NCBI RefSeq assembly: GCF_040869045.1
Contig: NC_090321.1
Coordinates: 94,594,603-94,658,602 of the forward strand
DNA length: 64,000 nt
Direction of reading: 5' to 3'
Source of the DNA: Eurosta solidaginis
Lineage: Eukaryota; Arthropoda; Insecta; Diptera; Tephritidae
Position numbers and translations under genes: made by a program. Within the stretch, counting starts at the first letter, position 1; each line of letters opens with the position of its first letter. The notes beneath the pieces are model-generated. The model saw only the letters and a program-made list of their open reading frames with translations, was not told where the DNA came from and did not search any database. Below are positions 53,383 through 64,000 of the stretch, in pieces.

Positions 53383-53777
53383 TTGTTGTTGTTGTAGCGA
53401 AGGCTTTGGGGAGTGTTATCGATGTGATGGTCCTCTGCCGGATACAAATCCGGTACGCTCCGGTACCATAGCACCATTAAGGTGCTAGCCCGACCATCTC
53501 GGGAACGATTTATGTGGCCACATTAAACCTTCAGGCCATTCCCTCCCTCCCCACCCCCAAGTTCCATGAGGAGCTTGGGGTCGCCAGAGCGTCGTCTGTT
53601 AGTGAAACATGATTCGCCGCGGATAGGTGAGGTTGACAATTGGGTTTGGAGAAGCTATATATTGCGCTGGCAACCTAAAAGGTTGCGCTACACAGCCCTT
53701 TGAATCTGGTATTTTAGTCGCCTCTTACGACAGGCATACCTACCGCGGGTATATTCTGATCCCCTAACCCGCTGGGG
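53383..53777 (-). mobile_element. (CAA)n-tailed retroposon with 10-bp target duplication
   Basis: On the minus strand it runs CCCCAGCGGGTTAGGGGAT, GGTATGCCTGTCGTAAGAGG and AACCCAATTGTCAACC to a tail of CAA units. TTATAGTTTG flanks both ends (53373-53382 and 53778-53787). It lacks the 148-bp duplication of the 4036-4571 copy, so it represents the basic unit of about 395 bases. Confidence 0.8.
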
Positions 53778-53789
53778 TTATAGTTTGTC

Positions 53790-53997
53790 TTTAGTTAAGG
53801 TCGAAAGCTGGAAAAATACGCACTATTTGTCCTGTGCCAACCGTCGAATGCTCCATATATGTATGTATAAGTATAGAACGACAGAAATAGGTCTTAAACT
53901 TCAATGATTTCATCAACCGAGACATCAGTAAATACCATGTGAATTAGTATATACGAGTACTTACTCACTTATGAGTACATATTATTTTCTTGTATAA
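53790..53997. other. spacer, no gene seen
   Basis: No feature supported; ends in the ATAT target of the next element. Confidence 0.35.
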
Positions 53998-54001
53998 ATA
54001 T

Positions 54002-54619
54002 TGTAACGAAGGTTAGCAGCACTGAGCGATGCTATCATCTCTAAGCCGATGCTAAGCAGTGACGTGAATTCACATCCATAGATCAATCATTATGTATCTA
54101 CATAAACGAAACAATAATTGCGTCTACACATATGTACCATGTACGTATACGAGCAGCGGAGAGTCAATGCACAAACACATGCATATATCTGAGATACTCC
54201 TTCCTATAAGTAAGCAATGAGAAAAACTATAAAATTGTGCAATTGTAGTTACAGCTGAGAAGTTTGAGAGCTGCTCGACTAGTAGATTCTGGAAGCGCCT
54301 AGAAGATGCGAAGGTTGAAATCAAAGAGTATAAAAGGCGACAATTGTAGAGGCGCTGGAATTCAGTTTGATTTGAGATTTCGATAAAGACGCTATCTAGC
54401 GAGCAAGAGCAGTATTATTTTTAATAGCAGAGTTTCATTGAGCTATCAATCAGTTTGGTTATTAAGCAAGCTATTCGTTGCACAGTTTGAGCGTTATTGT
54501 GAAGTACTTTAATAAAGGCCATTTTTCCATTATTAAATATTGGAGTTATTTATTCAACAGTTTAGTGATACGAACTTAGCAAAAGGGCAAATAAGAGGAT
54601 TTGAAGTAAATTCGTTACA
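54002..54619 (+). repeat. 5' LTR
   Basis: TGTAACGAAGGTTAGC to GTAAATTCGTTACA, with inverse 9-base ends TGTAACGAA/TTCGTTACA. A TATAAAAGG box (54329-54338) and AATAAAGGCC (near 54511) mark likely U3 and R/U5 signals. Confidence 0.9.
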
Positions 54620-54640
54620 ATTGGTGTCAGAAGAGGAATT
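54620..54640 (+). promoter_or_regulatory. leucine-tRNA-type primer-binding site
   Basis: TTGGTGTCAGAAGAGG directly after the LTR, the same as at 46208-46225. Confidence 0.75.
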
Positions 54641-54670
54641 GTTGAATAAATTCCAGAGGACAACAAGGAC

Positions 54671-54982
54671 ATGGCAAAGTTCGGTGAATTGAAGATCCAG
54701 CAACTAAAGAAGGAGTTGGAGAGCCGTGGATTGAATACAAGCGGCGTTAAACTTGAACTTCAGGCACGGCTACGATAGGCAATGGAAGCAGAAGGAATTG
54801 ATGTGGAAGAGTATGTCTTTCATCTTGATGGCGAGGAGACAACAAAAATTGAAGAGAAAAACGAAACATCGCAGACGGTTACCAGCACAGACTTGAACAT
54901 GATTTTAGCTGCAATATCTGCTCAAACATCGACAGTGTCATCTCAACTGGAAGAGCAGAAGACATATATGGATTTGAAGTAA
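54671..54982 (+). pseudogene. Gag N-terminus with SAP domain, truncated
   Basis: Starts ATG 54671 and reads MAKFGELKIQQLKKELESRG and KLELQARLR, the SAP motif. A TAG follows at codon 36 (about 54776-54778) and the frame then reopens with AMEAEGIDVEEYVFHLDGEE and AAISAQTSTVSSQLEEQKTY. The final DLK-stop is LTR sequence reached through the deletion. Compared with 45906-46174 it differs mainly by the stop and a few substitutions. Confidence 0.85.
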
Positions 54983-54996
54983 ATTCTTTACAATAT

Positions 54997-55529
54997 TTAT
55001 ATAAAGGGGATAAGGTAAGATGAAATTTTATGTCCGACTCACTACTCGATCGGCATATATAAATATTTATTTCATTAAAACCACTACATATTTCTCACAC
55101 TTGTCACTTGGTATGTTCAATCAAAAGATCTTAATCGAGCACGCGACACAGTAACATCCCGAGACGTGTGGCGAATAATGAAGAAATTCTTAACTAGTTA
55201 AAGTAGTAATTAATTTTTTTCAAAACTTAATTTTTAAACGTTAGTTTTATACAGTGCAGTTTTTTAAGTCCTTCTGAAGGGTCTTATATCCATCAATAGG
55301 GCAACATTCTCAAATCAAAGTCGACTCCTCTAAATAATACCATATCAAGTAAACTTAGCACGTTTTCAATTCCTTTACGTATTTATTTATGTGTAATGAT
55401 TTTTACTCACGGTATGGGGGAATCCACAGTGTAAGTGGGGTTGCAATGTGTAGGAGTGGTAGGTTTGTTATCAAAGTTGCATAAGTTTGTTAAAAGTTAG
55501 TTCTCGAATCTTGCGAGTGTGTTTCTTTT
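54997..55529. other. spacer, no gene seen
   Basis: No feature supported. Confidence 0.35.
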
Positions 55530-55712
55530 CGACATGTTATCGATAAGTAATCCTTTTATTATTTGAATGATATACGTTTTTTATCGATAACACCCGTTAT
55601 CGATGTGTCATCGACGGAATTATGTGGCTGAGTTGCCGAATTTATATGGATGAGTTATCGAGAAGTTATTGAAAGGTTATCGATTTCTTATCCAAAAAAT
55701 ATCGATTTGTTA
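55530..55712. promoter_or_regulatory. cluster of TATCGAT words
   Basis: TTATCGATA or near variants occur at about 55534, 55579, 55594, 55643, 55677 and 55699. TATCGATA is the Drosophila DREF-binding element, and CGATA words are used by BEAF. No adjacent gene is seen, so this may be repeat decay rather than regulation. Confidence 0.3.
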
Positions 55713-55740
55713 TCTAAGATTTAAATAAATATAAAAATAA

Positions 55741-58429
55741 CAAGTAAGGAAGGCTAAGTTCGGGTGTAACCGAACATTACATACTCAGTTGAGAGCTGTG
55801 GAGACAAAGTAAGGGAAATCACCATGTTGTAAAAGGAACCTAAGGTAACCATGGAATGTGTTTGTATCACATGTGTATCAAATGGAAGGTATTAAAGAGT
55901 ATTTTAAGAGGAAGTGGGCCATAGATCTATAGATGGACGCCATTTAGGGATATTGCCATAAAGGTGGACCAGGCCTGACTCGAGAATTTGTTTGTACGAT
56001 ATGGGTATCAAATGAAATGTGTTAATGATAATTTTAAAAGGGAGTGGGCCTAAGTTCTATAGGTGGACGTCTTTTCAAGATATCGCCATAAAGGTGGACC
56101 AGAGGTGACTCTAGAATTTATTTTGTACGATATGGGTATCAAATAAAAGGTATTAATGAGTATTTTAAAAGAGCGTGGGCATAAGTTCTATAGATGTACG
56201 CCTTTTCGAGATATCGCCATAAAGATGGACCAGGGGTGACTCTAGAATTTGTTTGTACGATATGAGTATCAAATGAAAGGTGTTAATGAGTATTTTAAGA
56301 GGGCGTGGGCCTTAGTTCTATATGTGGACGCCTTTTCGAGATATCGCCATAAACGTGGACCTGGGGTGACTATAGAATTTGTTTGTACTATATGGGTATC
56401 AAATGAAAGGTGTTAATGGGTATTTTAAAAGGGAGTGGGCCCAAGTTCTATATGTGGACGCATTTCGGAATATCGTTATAAAAGTGGACCTGGGTTGACT
56501 CTAGAATGCGTTTGTACAATATGGGTGTCAAACGAAAAGTGTAATAAGTGTTCTATAAGGGAGTGGGCCTTTGTTCTATGGGTGGACGCCTCTTCGGGAT
56601 ATTGCCATAAACGTGGACCAGGGGTGACTCTATAATGCGTTTGTACAATATGCGTATCAAATGAAAGGTGCTAATGAGTATTTTAAAAGGGTGTGGGCCT
56701 TAGTTCTATAGGTTGACGCCTTTTCGAGATATCGCCATAAAGGTGGACCGGGGGTTACCCTAGAATTTTTGTGTACGATATGGGTATCAAATGAAAGGTG
56801 TTAATGAGTATTTTAAAAGGGTGTGGGCCTTAGTTCTATAGGTGGACGCCTTTTCGAGATATCGCCATAAAGGTGGACCAGGGGTGACTCTAGAATTTGT
56901 TTGTACGATATGGGTATCAAATGAAAGGTGTTAATGAGTATTTTAAAAGGGAGTGGGCCTTAGTTCTATAGGTGGATGCCTTTTCGAGATATCGTCATAA
57001 AGGTGGGCCAGGGGTGACTCTAGAATGTTTTTGTACGATATGGGTATCAAATGAAAGGTGTTAATGAGTATTTTAAAAAGGCGTGGGCCTTAGTTCTATA
57101 GGTGGACGCCTTTTCGAGATATCGACATGAAGGTGGACCAGGGGTGACTCTAGAATTTGTTTGTACGATATGGGTATCAAATGAAAGGTGTTAATGGGTA
57201 TTTTAAAAAGGAGTGGGCCTTAGTTCTATATGTGGATGCCTTTTCGAGATATCGCCATAAACGTGGACCAGGGGTGACTCTAGAATGTGTTTGTACGATA
57301 TGGGTATCAAATTAAAGGTATTAATGAGGGTTTTAAAAGGGAGTGGCCCTTAGTTGTATATGTGAAGGCGTTTTCGAGATATCTACCAAAATGTGGACCA
57401 GGGTGATCCAGAACATCATCTGTCGGGTACCGCTAATTTATTTATATATGTAATACCACGTACAGTATTCCTTCCAAGATTCCAAGGGCTTTTGATTTCA
57501 CCCTGCAAAACTTTTTCATTTTCTTCTACTTAATATGGTAGGTGTCACACCCATTTTACCAAATTTTTTTCTAAAGTTATATTTTGCGTCAATAGACCAA
57601 TAAAATTACCATGTTTCATTCTTTTTTTTGTATTTGGTATATAATTATGGCATTTTTTTCATTTTTCGTAATTTTCGATATCGAAAAAGTGGGCGTGGTC
57701 ATAGTCGGATTTCGGCCATTTTTTACACCAATACAAAGTGAGTTCAGATAAGTATGTGAACTGAGTTTAGTAAAGATATATCGATTTTTGCTCAAGTTAT
57801 CGTGTTAACGGCCGAGCGGAAGGACAGACGATCGACTGTGTATAAAAACTGGGCGTGGCTTCAACCGATTTCGCCCTTTTTCACAGAAAACAGTTATCGT
57901 CCTAGGAGCTAAGCCTCTACCAAATTTCACAAGGATTGGTTAATTTTTGTTCGACTTATGGCATTAACAGCATCCTAGACAAATTAAATAAAAAAGGGCG
58001 GAGCCACGCCCATTTTGAAATTTTCTATTCTGCGTCATAAGCTCAACTCACCTACCAAGTTTCATCGGTTAATGCGTATTTGGTAATGAATTATCGCACT
58101 TTTTCGATTTTTCGAAATTTTCGATATCGAAAAAGTGGGCGTGGTTATTGTCCGATATCGTTCATTTTAAATAGCGATCTGAGATGAGTGCCCAGGAACC
58201 TACATACCAAATTTCATCAAGATACCTCAAAATTTACTCAAGTTATCGTGTTAACGGACAGACGGACGGACGGACGGACGGACATGGCTCAATCGAATTT
58301 TTTTTCGATACTGATGGTTTTGATATATGGAAGTCTATATCTATCTCGATTCCTTCATACCTGTACAACCAACCGCTATGCAATCAAATTTAATATACTC
58401 TGTGAGCTCTGCTCAACTGAGTATAAAAA
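55741..58429 (+). repeat. family A repeat, long-array copy
   Basis: CAAGTAAGGAAGGCTAAG start, ATACTCAGTTGAG, about eleven 130-bp units (55870-57400), a 3' unique part with (GGAC)n at 58260-58281, and the end CTCAACTGAGTATAAAAA. The most complete family A copy in the window, uninterrupted. Confidence 0.9.
55870..57400. repeat. tandem array, 130-bp period
   Basis: ATGGGTATCAAA anchors at about 56001, 56132, 56262, 56392, 56521, 56651, 56781, 56911, 57041, 57171 and 57301, a regular step of 129-131. It is more regular and more uniform than the array at 32400-34000. Confidence 0.92.
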
Positions 58430-58435
58430 TAAATG

Positions 58436-58645
58436 TAAGACGCGGTAACCTCCGACGAGATGTTTGGCTGATCTTCTCTTCCAATTTGCGTCGTGCTCAT
58501 TTTTTATTTTTTCCCACAAACTTCCGGGACTGGGCCTACATATTTTATGCCGACTTCGAACGGCATCTGCAAGGCAGATGAAGTTTCACTGAGATATACA
58601 CTCGGAGTGCTTGCCAAGGGGCGACCCCGCTTAGAAGCAATTAGA
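58436..58645 (-). mobile_element. SINE fragment, head missing
   Basis: Reverse-orientation SINE body: GACGCGGTAACCTCCG, TCTTCTCTTCCAATTTGCGT, CGAACGGCATCTGCAAGGCA, GGGGCGACCCCGCTTAGAAG. It joins at 58650 to a scrap of the (CAA)n retroposon head (CCCAGCGGGTTTGGGGGTTA, 58653-58672). Confidence 0.75.
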
Positions 58646-58672
58646 GCGTTCCCAGCGGGTTTGGGGGTTAGA

Positions 58673-59428
58673 ATATTTTGCCGGCCGTTCAAATTGTTTG
58701 AAATATATATGGAGACACTTTCAGTGGGAGGATTTAGCACAATTACGATTCTATGGCGCAAGGTCTCTACGAAATAAAGGATATGTAGCTGCTAACACTT
58801 CCCATATTTTTCGATAGCATGTTCACATCTGCGCAAAGCTTATCATAAAACTTCTTTGATACACGACTTGGAATCAATAGTACACTAGAGAGGTTTACGC
58901 TAGAATAAGAAAAAGAAAAACTATCGAAAGAAGAAGGTTTCGTTGTCGTCCGTGATTGCGACCTATACATCAGGGCAGGTACTATAAGTAGATTTTTGGT
59001 CGTCGAAAGAGAATATTTCCTTTGATTTGCCCACACATTAGCATTTGCTGGTATTATATTGACATTAGCCGTGTTTTTTTTTTTTACATGTATATACAAC
59101 AGCATTATCATTACTCAGGTAATGTTTAGGAGACCCATCCAGCGGTAATTATTGAGGACTCGCTGCAGTGGTAAATAACCCGCAACAAAACGGGTTGTTC
59201 TGAATAGCGGACATACGCACCTCTGTTGGTCATAGTGTATAACCTATAGCTGAATGGGTCGCTTTTAGTGGAGGACTCACACACGTTTCGGTTATAGGAG
59301 TGGAAATATAATGGAGAGACCTGTTTCGGTTGCAATTGAGTAAAATGCATACTGAAATTTAGCAGGACTAATTTTCTGCGCACTTAGCAATGCATATAAA
59401 GTTTAAGTACATATGTATATAAATGTAA
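58673..59428. other. spacer, no gene seen
   Basis: Several short frames on both strands, none with recognisable domains. I do not support a gene. Confidence 0.35.
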
Positions 59429-59577
59429 AACAGGTAAGAACGGGACTTCATACCTTTCACGAATGGGGCTGAACAATAATCTTATCCCATTCGTAGCCTC
59501 CAAATAATCGACTGTATAACATAAAAAAATATATAGTGAACAGGCGTACATACATAAGCGATTTTTAAGATAAATAT

Positions 59578-59988
59578 TGTAACGAATTTAGTACAATTCC
59601 GCTTATTTGCAACCTTCTACTAACGTTCGAATCACTAAACGGTTGAATAAATAACTCCACTATTCAATAATGTAAAATGGCCTTTATTAAAGTACTTCAC
59701 TCATACTTCGCAACTGAAAGCTTGCTTAAATTAACTGATTGCTGATTGCTCAGATTGCGCTCTTTTATACTCTTCTATTGCCTCGTTCCATACTTCTAGG
59801 CGTTTCCAGAATTACCTTAGTTACTGCTATAAAATTATAACTACAGATGCACGTGTATATCTTCTCATATGCGCGTGTATATGTGAGTGACACTTCCACA
59901 GATAATTGCTTTATTGCTGTTGTGGCATCATTTACTTAGCATCAGACTAGTGATGTGAGTATCACTTAGTGTCACTAATATTCGTTAT
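59578..59988 (-). mobile_element. solo LTR of the SAP-Gag family, deleted
   Basis: TGTAACGAATTTAGTAC at the left, with ATAT before it, through CTTTTATACTC to CACTAATATTCGTTA at the right. About 160 bases shorter than its relatives. The right-hand target copy is not recognisable. Confidence 0.75.
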
Positions 59989-60443
59989 GTGAGGATGCAA
60001 ATTTTCACGTTTTTTGTAGTCTGCATGTAAAACCTATGAATACGAATCACGTATTTCAACAATATATGACGTAAACGTAAGTATTAGATGAAATTTGATG
60101 AAATTTTAAGGTTCTAGCCGTAAAAAAGGAGCAAAAATGTCAGTTTATATGGGGTGTATAATATATATACCACCGATCCCTATGATTTTTTCAGACAACA
60201 ATATATGCTATATACGTAAGCATTTGGTGAAATTTGAAGCTTCTAGCTGTTAAATGGGGCAGAAGTTGCGAAAAGTTTCTTATCTGAACAATCGGTTGTA
60301 TGAGATATATACTATGTATACCACCGATCTCAATGATTTTTTCAAACAACAATATCTGCTATATATATCTGCTATCGTTGAAATTTGAAGCCTCTAGCTG
60401 TTAAAATGGGGCTGGAATTGCGAAAATATATGTATACTATATA

Positions 60444-60780
60444 TAAAAAATAAAAAAAATTTAAGACGCGATAACCTCCGAAGAGATCTAAGGCCGAGCT
60501 TCTCTTCCAATTTGCGTCGTGCTCCTCTTGATTTTCCCTACAAATAGACCGGACGGGACCTACATGTTTTATGTCGACTCCGAACGGCATCTGCAAGGCA
60601 TATGAGTTTTCACTGAGTGCCTTTCATGGCAGAAATACACTGCCGAGCGCCAACCCCCCTTAGAAAATTTTCTTGTAGTTGAAAACCATTATTTATGAAA
60701 TTTTGATGTTGCTTTGCCGGGGTGTGAACCCAGGACATACGGAGTGGTAGGCGGAGCACGCTACCATCACACCACGGTGG
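60444..60780 (-). mobile_element. tRNA-derived SINE, full length
   Basis: Reverse complement of the 48489 copy: A-rich start (its T tail), body, B box region GGGTGTGAACCCAGGAC (60719-60735) and CACCACGGTGG head at the right. The target duplication is unclear in the AT-rich surroundings. Confidence 0.85.
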
Positions 60781-60813
60781 TCAATACCAAACACTATATA
60801 TACTATAATATAT

Positions 60814-61381
60814 TGTTACAAATATTAGGGACACTAAGTGATACTCACATCACTAGTCTGATGCTAAGTAAATGAAGCCACAACAACAATAAAGCACACA
60901 GTCACTTGTACCTATATAGACGATCCAATCATTATGTCTACACATATGTGCGTACACGTAGCAGAGAAGCAACGCACAACCGCATGCATATATCTGAGAT
61001 ACTCCCGAAAGTATGCAATAATTGTGCAAGTATCACTCACATATACACGCGCATGGGCTATGAGAGAAGCTATAAAATCGTGCATCTGTAGTTATAGCTG
61101 AGAAATTTATAGCTGATAACTAACTAGTAAATTCTAGAAATAGAAGCCCTAGAAATATGTAAACGAGGACACCAAAGAGTATAAAAGGCGGCAACAGTCG
61201 GGGCACGACAATCAGTTTGATTTAAGCAAGCAATCAGTTGCGAAGTGTAAGTGTTATTTTGAAGTACTTTAATAAAGGCAATTTTGCATTATTGAATAGT
61301 GGAGTTATTTATTCAACAGTTTAGTGATTCGAACGTTAGTAGAAGGTTGCACATAAGAGGAATTGCATTAAATTCGTTACA
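60814..61381 (+). mobile_element. solo LTR 1
   Basis: TGTTACAAATATTAGGG to AAATTCGTTACA, with ATAT on both sides (60810-60813 and 61382-61385). TATAAAAGG box near 61180, AATAAAGG near 61271. Solo LTRs arise by recombination between the two LTRs of one element. Confidence 0.88.
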
Positions 61382-61387
61382 ATATAT

Positions 61388-61908
61388 TGTGCCGAATATC
61401 AGCAACACTAAGGCACACTATCATCTCTAAGCCGATACAAAGCAGTCACTTCTATCTAAAACAAATTAATCATTATGTCTACACATATGTACATTCAAGA
61501 AGCGGAGAGATATGCACAAACACATGCATATATCTGAGATACTCACAAAAGTATGCAATCATTGGTGGAAGTATTACTCACATATACACGCGCATATTGC
61601 TATGCGAGAAGCTATAAACTTGCATCTGTAGTTTATAGCTGGTAACTAAGTAGTAAATTCTAGAAGAAGAAACGCCTAGAAGTATGCAAACGATGAAACA
61701 TAAGAGTATAAAAGCAGCACAAGCTGAGGCATGAGCAATCAGTTTGATTTAAGCACGTTATTGGTTGCGAAGTATAAGTGTTATTGTGAAGTAGTGTAAT
61801 AAACACCATTTTGCATTATTGAATATGGGGGTTATTTATTCAACACTTTAGCGATACGAACGTTAGCAGAAGATTTGGAATATGCGGAATTGCTCTAAAT
61901 TCGTTACA
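61388..61908 (+). mobile_element. solo LTR 2, six bases from LTR 1
   Basis: TGTGCCGAATATCAGC to AAATTCGTTACA, flanked by ATAT on both sides. Same family as LTR 1 but clearly diverged from it, so two separate insertions rather than a duplication. Confidence 0.85.
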
Positions 61909-62513
61909 ATATATACTATATATACCACCATATATATACTACATATACCACCAATCTCTATGATTTTTTCTGACAACAATATATGCTATATACGTAAGCA
62001 CTCGTTGAAATTTGAAGCCTCTAGCTCTTAAATTGGGGCAGTAATTACGAAAAGTTTCTTATCTGATCAATCGGTTGTGGGGGATATATGCTGTATATAC
62101 GACCGATCTCATCCATTTTTTGAGACAACAATATGTGCAATATACGAAAGCATATGGTGAAGTTTGAAGCTTCAATCTGACAAATTGACGAAGATATGAC
62201 AAAAATCCTCTTTTTCTGAAAAATCGGTTGTATGGAGTATATATTCTATAGTGGTCCGATCCGGCCGGTTCCGAAAAATGTCTAATCGGACACCGAAATA
62301 CACCCGCTCACCAAATTTTATCACGATATCTCGAAAATTGAGGGACTAGTTTGCATACAAACAGACAGGCGGACATGGCTAAATCAACTCAGCTCTTCAT
62401 CCTGATTCGGTATACTTAATGGTGGGTCTACCTATTTTCCTTTAAGGACTTACAATTTTGGGAAACGTGACGAAATTAACATACCATTTCTTTTTCATGA
62501 AAGGTATAAAAAA

Positions 62514-62995
62514 CACAGCTATTGGTTCCGCTACTAAGTTCTCATACAGACGAAGCATTTCTCAGTTTCAACTATATATCTATCAAGAGTGATTTGGCTG
62601 CTAAGCTGCGAATACCCCGATTCTTGCTGACAGCAAATACTTCGTCTAACTACATAGCGGAATAAATACGTGGTATCTATTTAGCTTTCGAATTTCCACC
62701 AACAAATTCCGAATTAAAAATTAATCGCATGTGTTCAATTAACACGCATATTTATATACTGTGTGTCTTAAAAATTTGTTTTCCGCAAAAAGACTGTACC
62801 GCCCCACACATTATTACTTTGTATGTAAGTAATAAATATCGCAACTCCTAGGCAGATTACACCAGTTTAAGGCGTGGCACATTCCAATTGAAAATACCCA
62901 AACCCGTTTTTTTATTTTCGAGAATAATGCCCGACAAACTCTTATAAAAAGTTGTAAATACGCTGTTTTATCTATAATGTATTTATAACAAGAAA
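62514..62995. other. spacer, possibly LINE 5' region near its right end
   Basis: No frame supported. The LINE 5' boundary cannot be placed. Confidence 0.35.
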
Positions 62996-64000
62996 ATGAA
63001 AACGGAAAACAATTTTTGGAAACGGGCCTTCCCGATACCGGCCACCTCGGGAAGTATTAATGGCCTTACCACAGCAAGGGGCGCTGCTGTGGTGGACGGT
63101 TCTTTCCCCGTATATAATACTGGACCGCTGAGCCCGCCTTGTCGGGCAGGTGGTCGTACGACCAAGATGAACGACTCATTAACTGACTGTAATAAGGACG
63201 ATGTAAAGAGGAGGACTGAGTCGCAATCCAAGGACGACAAATACGAATTAAGCGATGCGTCGGACTCGGGGAGCGAGAGTAGTGCTGATTCAATGAACTC
63301 CGTGTTGGAGAAGCACACAAATGAAAACGGAGTAGAAGAGTGGAGAAGGGTACGGAGCAGAGGAAGTAAATGAGCTCTCTCGCAGTACCGTGCAGCACAA
63401 AGAAATGTTCAACGCTTGGGAGCAGAAGTGGAGATCGAGCGCTTGGAATGGGCCCATGAAGCGGTAGAAGTAGGTCGAAGGCAGTTCAAAAGGTTTGCTG
63501 CGCGAAACCCTCGGTTCTGCAACCGGTACGAGGAGGAAAAAGCGTCTAATGGCAGAATGAAGAGGCAACGTTCAGCGGAAGGCGACAAGCCTGCTTTCAA
63601 GAGGCAGAAAGGACCCAGTCCTAGAGCCGCGAGGCAGGGCAGTCGCATAGACAAGACAAGTAGGACCAAAGCTGTAAGACAGATGGGCTCCAATAGCGAG
63701 GTAGCAACTACCTCGAAAGCTGCGAGTCAGAGGGAAGTTCCAATTAAGGAAGTAGGAGATAAGCCAAAGGGAGATAACGCTAAGACTCCGGCTTTCTCGG
63801 AGGTGCTAAAGGGAGTTAACGCTAAGACTCCGGCTTTCTCGGAGGTGCCAAAGGGAGATAACACTACGACTCCCGCTTTTCCCGAGAAGATGAGTGATGT
63901 GGCAAAGCAGTCACTGACTGTGGCGCTGGTTGATCGTAGCAGTCCTTTCGGACAAATGACTACTGAAAGGTGGAGATCTGTGGAAAGGGAGCTTATTAGA
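62996..64000 (+). pseudogene. LINE ORF1 (DUF4780 type), one in-frame stop, cut by window edge
   Basis: The start codon at 62996 gives MKTENNFWKRAFPIPATSGS. The frame is open to a TGA at 63371-63373, after RRVRSRGSK, and then continues in the same phase without another stop to the last base: VEIERLEWAHEAVEVGRRQF, a basic stretch, a threefold KTPAFSEV-type repeat (about 63778-63882), and SLTVALVDRSSPFGQMTTER, the beginning of a DUF4780-type domain as at 7605-8001. A Ser/Asp-rich region (DASDSGSESSADS) lies at residues 87-99. ORF2 should lie to the right of the window. If the stop is real, this copy has a truncated ORF1; readthrough or a sequencing error is possible. Confidence 0.75.

Larger units (their letters stand above)
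54002..54992 (+). mobile_element. SAP-Gag Gypsy element, internally deleted
   Basis: A 618-base 5' LTR (54002-54619), a tRNA-Leu PBS, the start of Gag, then an abrupt join to only the last 23 bases of a 3' LTR (GGATTTGAAGTAAATTC...ACA). Flanked by ATAT (53998-54001 and 54993-54996). Same family as 39482-47253, opposite orientation. Confidence 0.9.
59429..62513 (+). repeat. family C repeat, multiply interrupted
   Basis: Starts CAGGTAAGAACGGGAC, CATACCTTTCACGAA. Ends TTCATGAAAGGTATAAAAA, so the subterminal words are again reverse complements of each other (TACCTTTCAYGAA). It has internal units of about 150 bases (CACCGATCTC-ATGATTTTTTC at 60172, 60322, 61948 and 62097) and the 3' module ATATCTCGAAAATT, ACAGACAGGCGGACATGGCT, AAATCAACT. 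Broken by three solo LTRs and one SINE. Confidence 0.75.

Noticed and set aside
58493..58777. 94-codon plus frame and its minus-strand counterpart
   Set aside because: They overlie a reverse SINE body and a retroposon scrap.

Overview
The window reads as repeat-dense, AT-rich heterochromatin-like DNA from a higher fly (Diptera, Cyclorrhapha). A tephritid fruit fly is my best guess, because several repeat families here are ones I associate with tephritid genomes; that is recognition, not a search result. I see no host protein gene, no genuine tRNA or rRNA gene and no CRISPR array. Almost every protein-like stretch belongs to a transposable element (TE), and nearly all of these are broken by frameshifts or deletions.

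Layout. 1-8995: a hAT-like element (185-2376), SINE and LINE fragments, a retroposon with a (CAA)n tail, a 123-bp satellite (6302-7190), a deleted LINE (7319-8001) and a palindromic MITE (8198-8354). 8996-37406: one nested stack. An interspersed repeat (called family A here) is split by a pair of inverted Penelope-like elements (PLE1 minus, PLE2 plus; 10141-36572). PLE1 is split by two head-to-tail copies of a 5-kb element filled with a satellite built of 11-bp sub-repeats (10546-21203), and by a SINE (22567-22935). PLE2 is split by a 12-kb BEL/Pao LTR retrotransposon (24266-36279, 5-bp target duplication CAAGT). That element carries another family A copy in its leader (31661-35379), which in turn carries a hAT-type MITE (31805-32395, 8-bp target duplication ATCAAATG).

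37407-48257: a further family A copy, then a Gypsy-type element with a SAP-domain Gag (39482-47253, minus). It is split by an Osvaldo-like LTR element (41624-45900, plus), and its 5' LTR holds a MITE (46720-47140). Both LTR elements have lost reverse transcriptase and RNase H and join the protease end to a late integrase fragment in one open frame. A family B repeat follows (47325-48257).

48258-64000: a fresh SINE with 15-bp target duplications, degenerate tandem repeats, a MITE-like inverted repeat, a second (CAA)n retroposon, a deleted copy of the SAP-Gag element (54002-54992), a long family A copy with about eleven 130-bp units (55741-58429), a family C repeat broken by three solo LTRs and a SINE (59429-62513), and the start of a LINE whose ORF1 runs off the right edge (62996-64000).

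The parts act as parasites of one another rather than as a pathway. Target duplications, interrupted reading frames and paired empty sites give a relative order of insertion. The most unusual items are the 11-bp-quantised satellite, the two LTR elements that share the same kind of RT-less in-frame architecture, a Gag frame that opens inside the primer-binding site, an extra zinc-knuckle ORF downstream of the BEL pol gene, and the matching terminal inverted repeats of families A, B and C.
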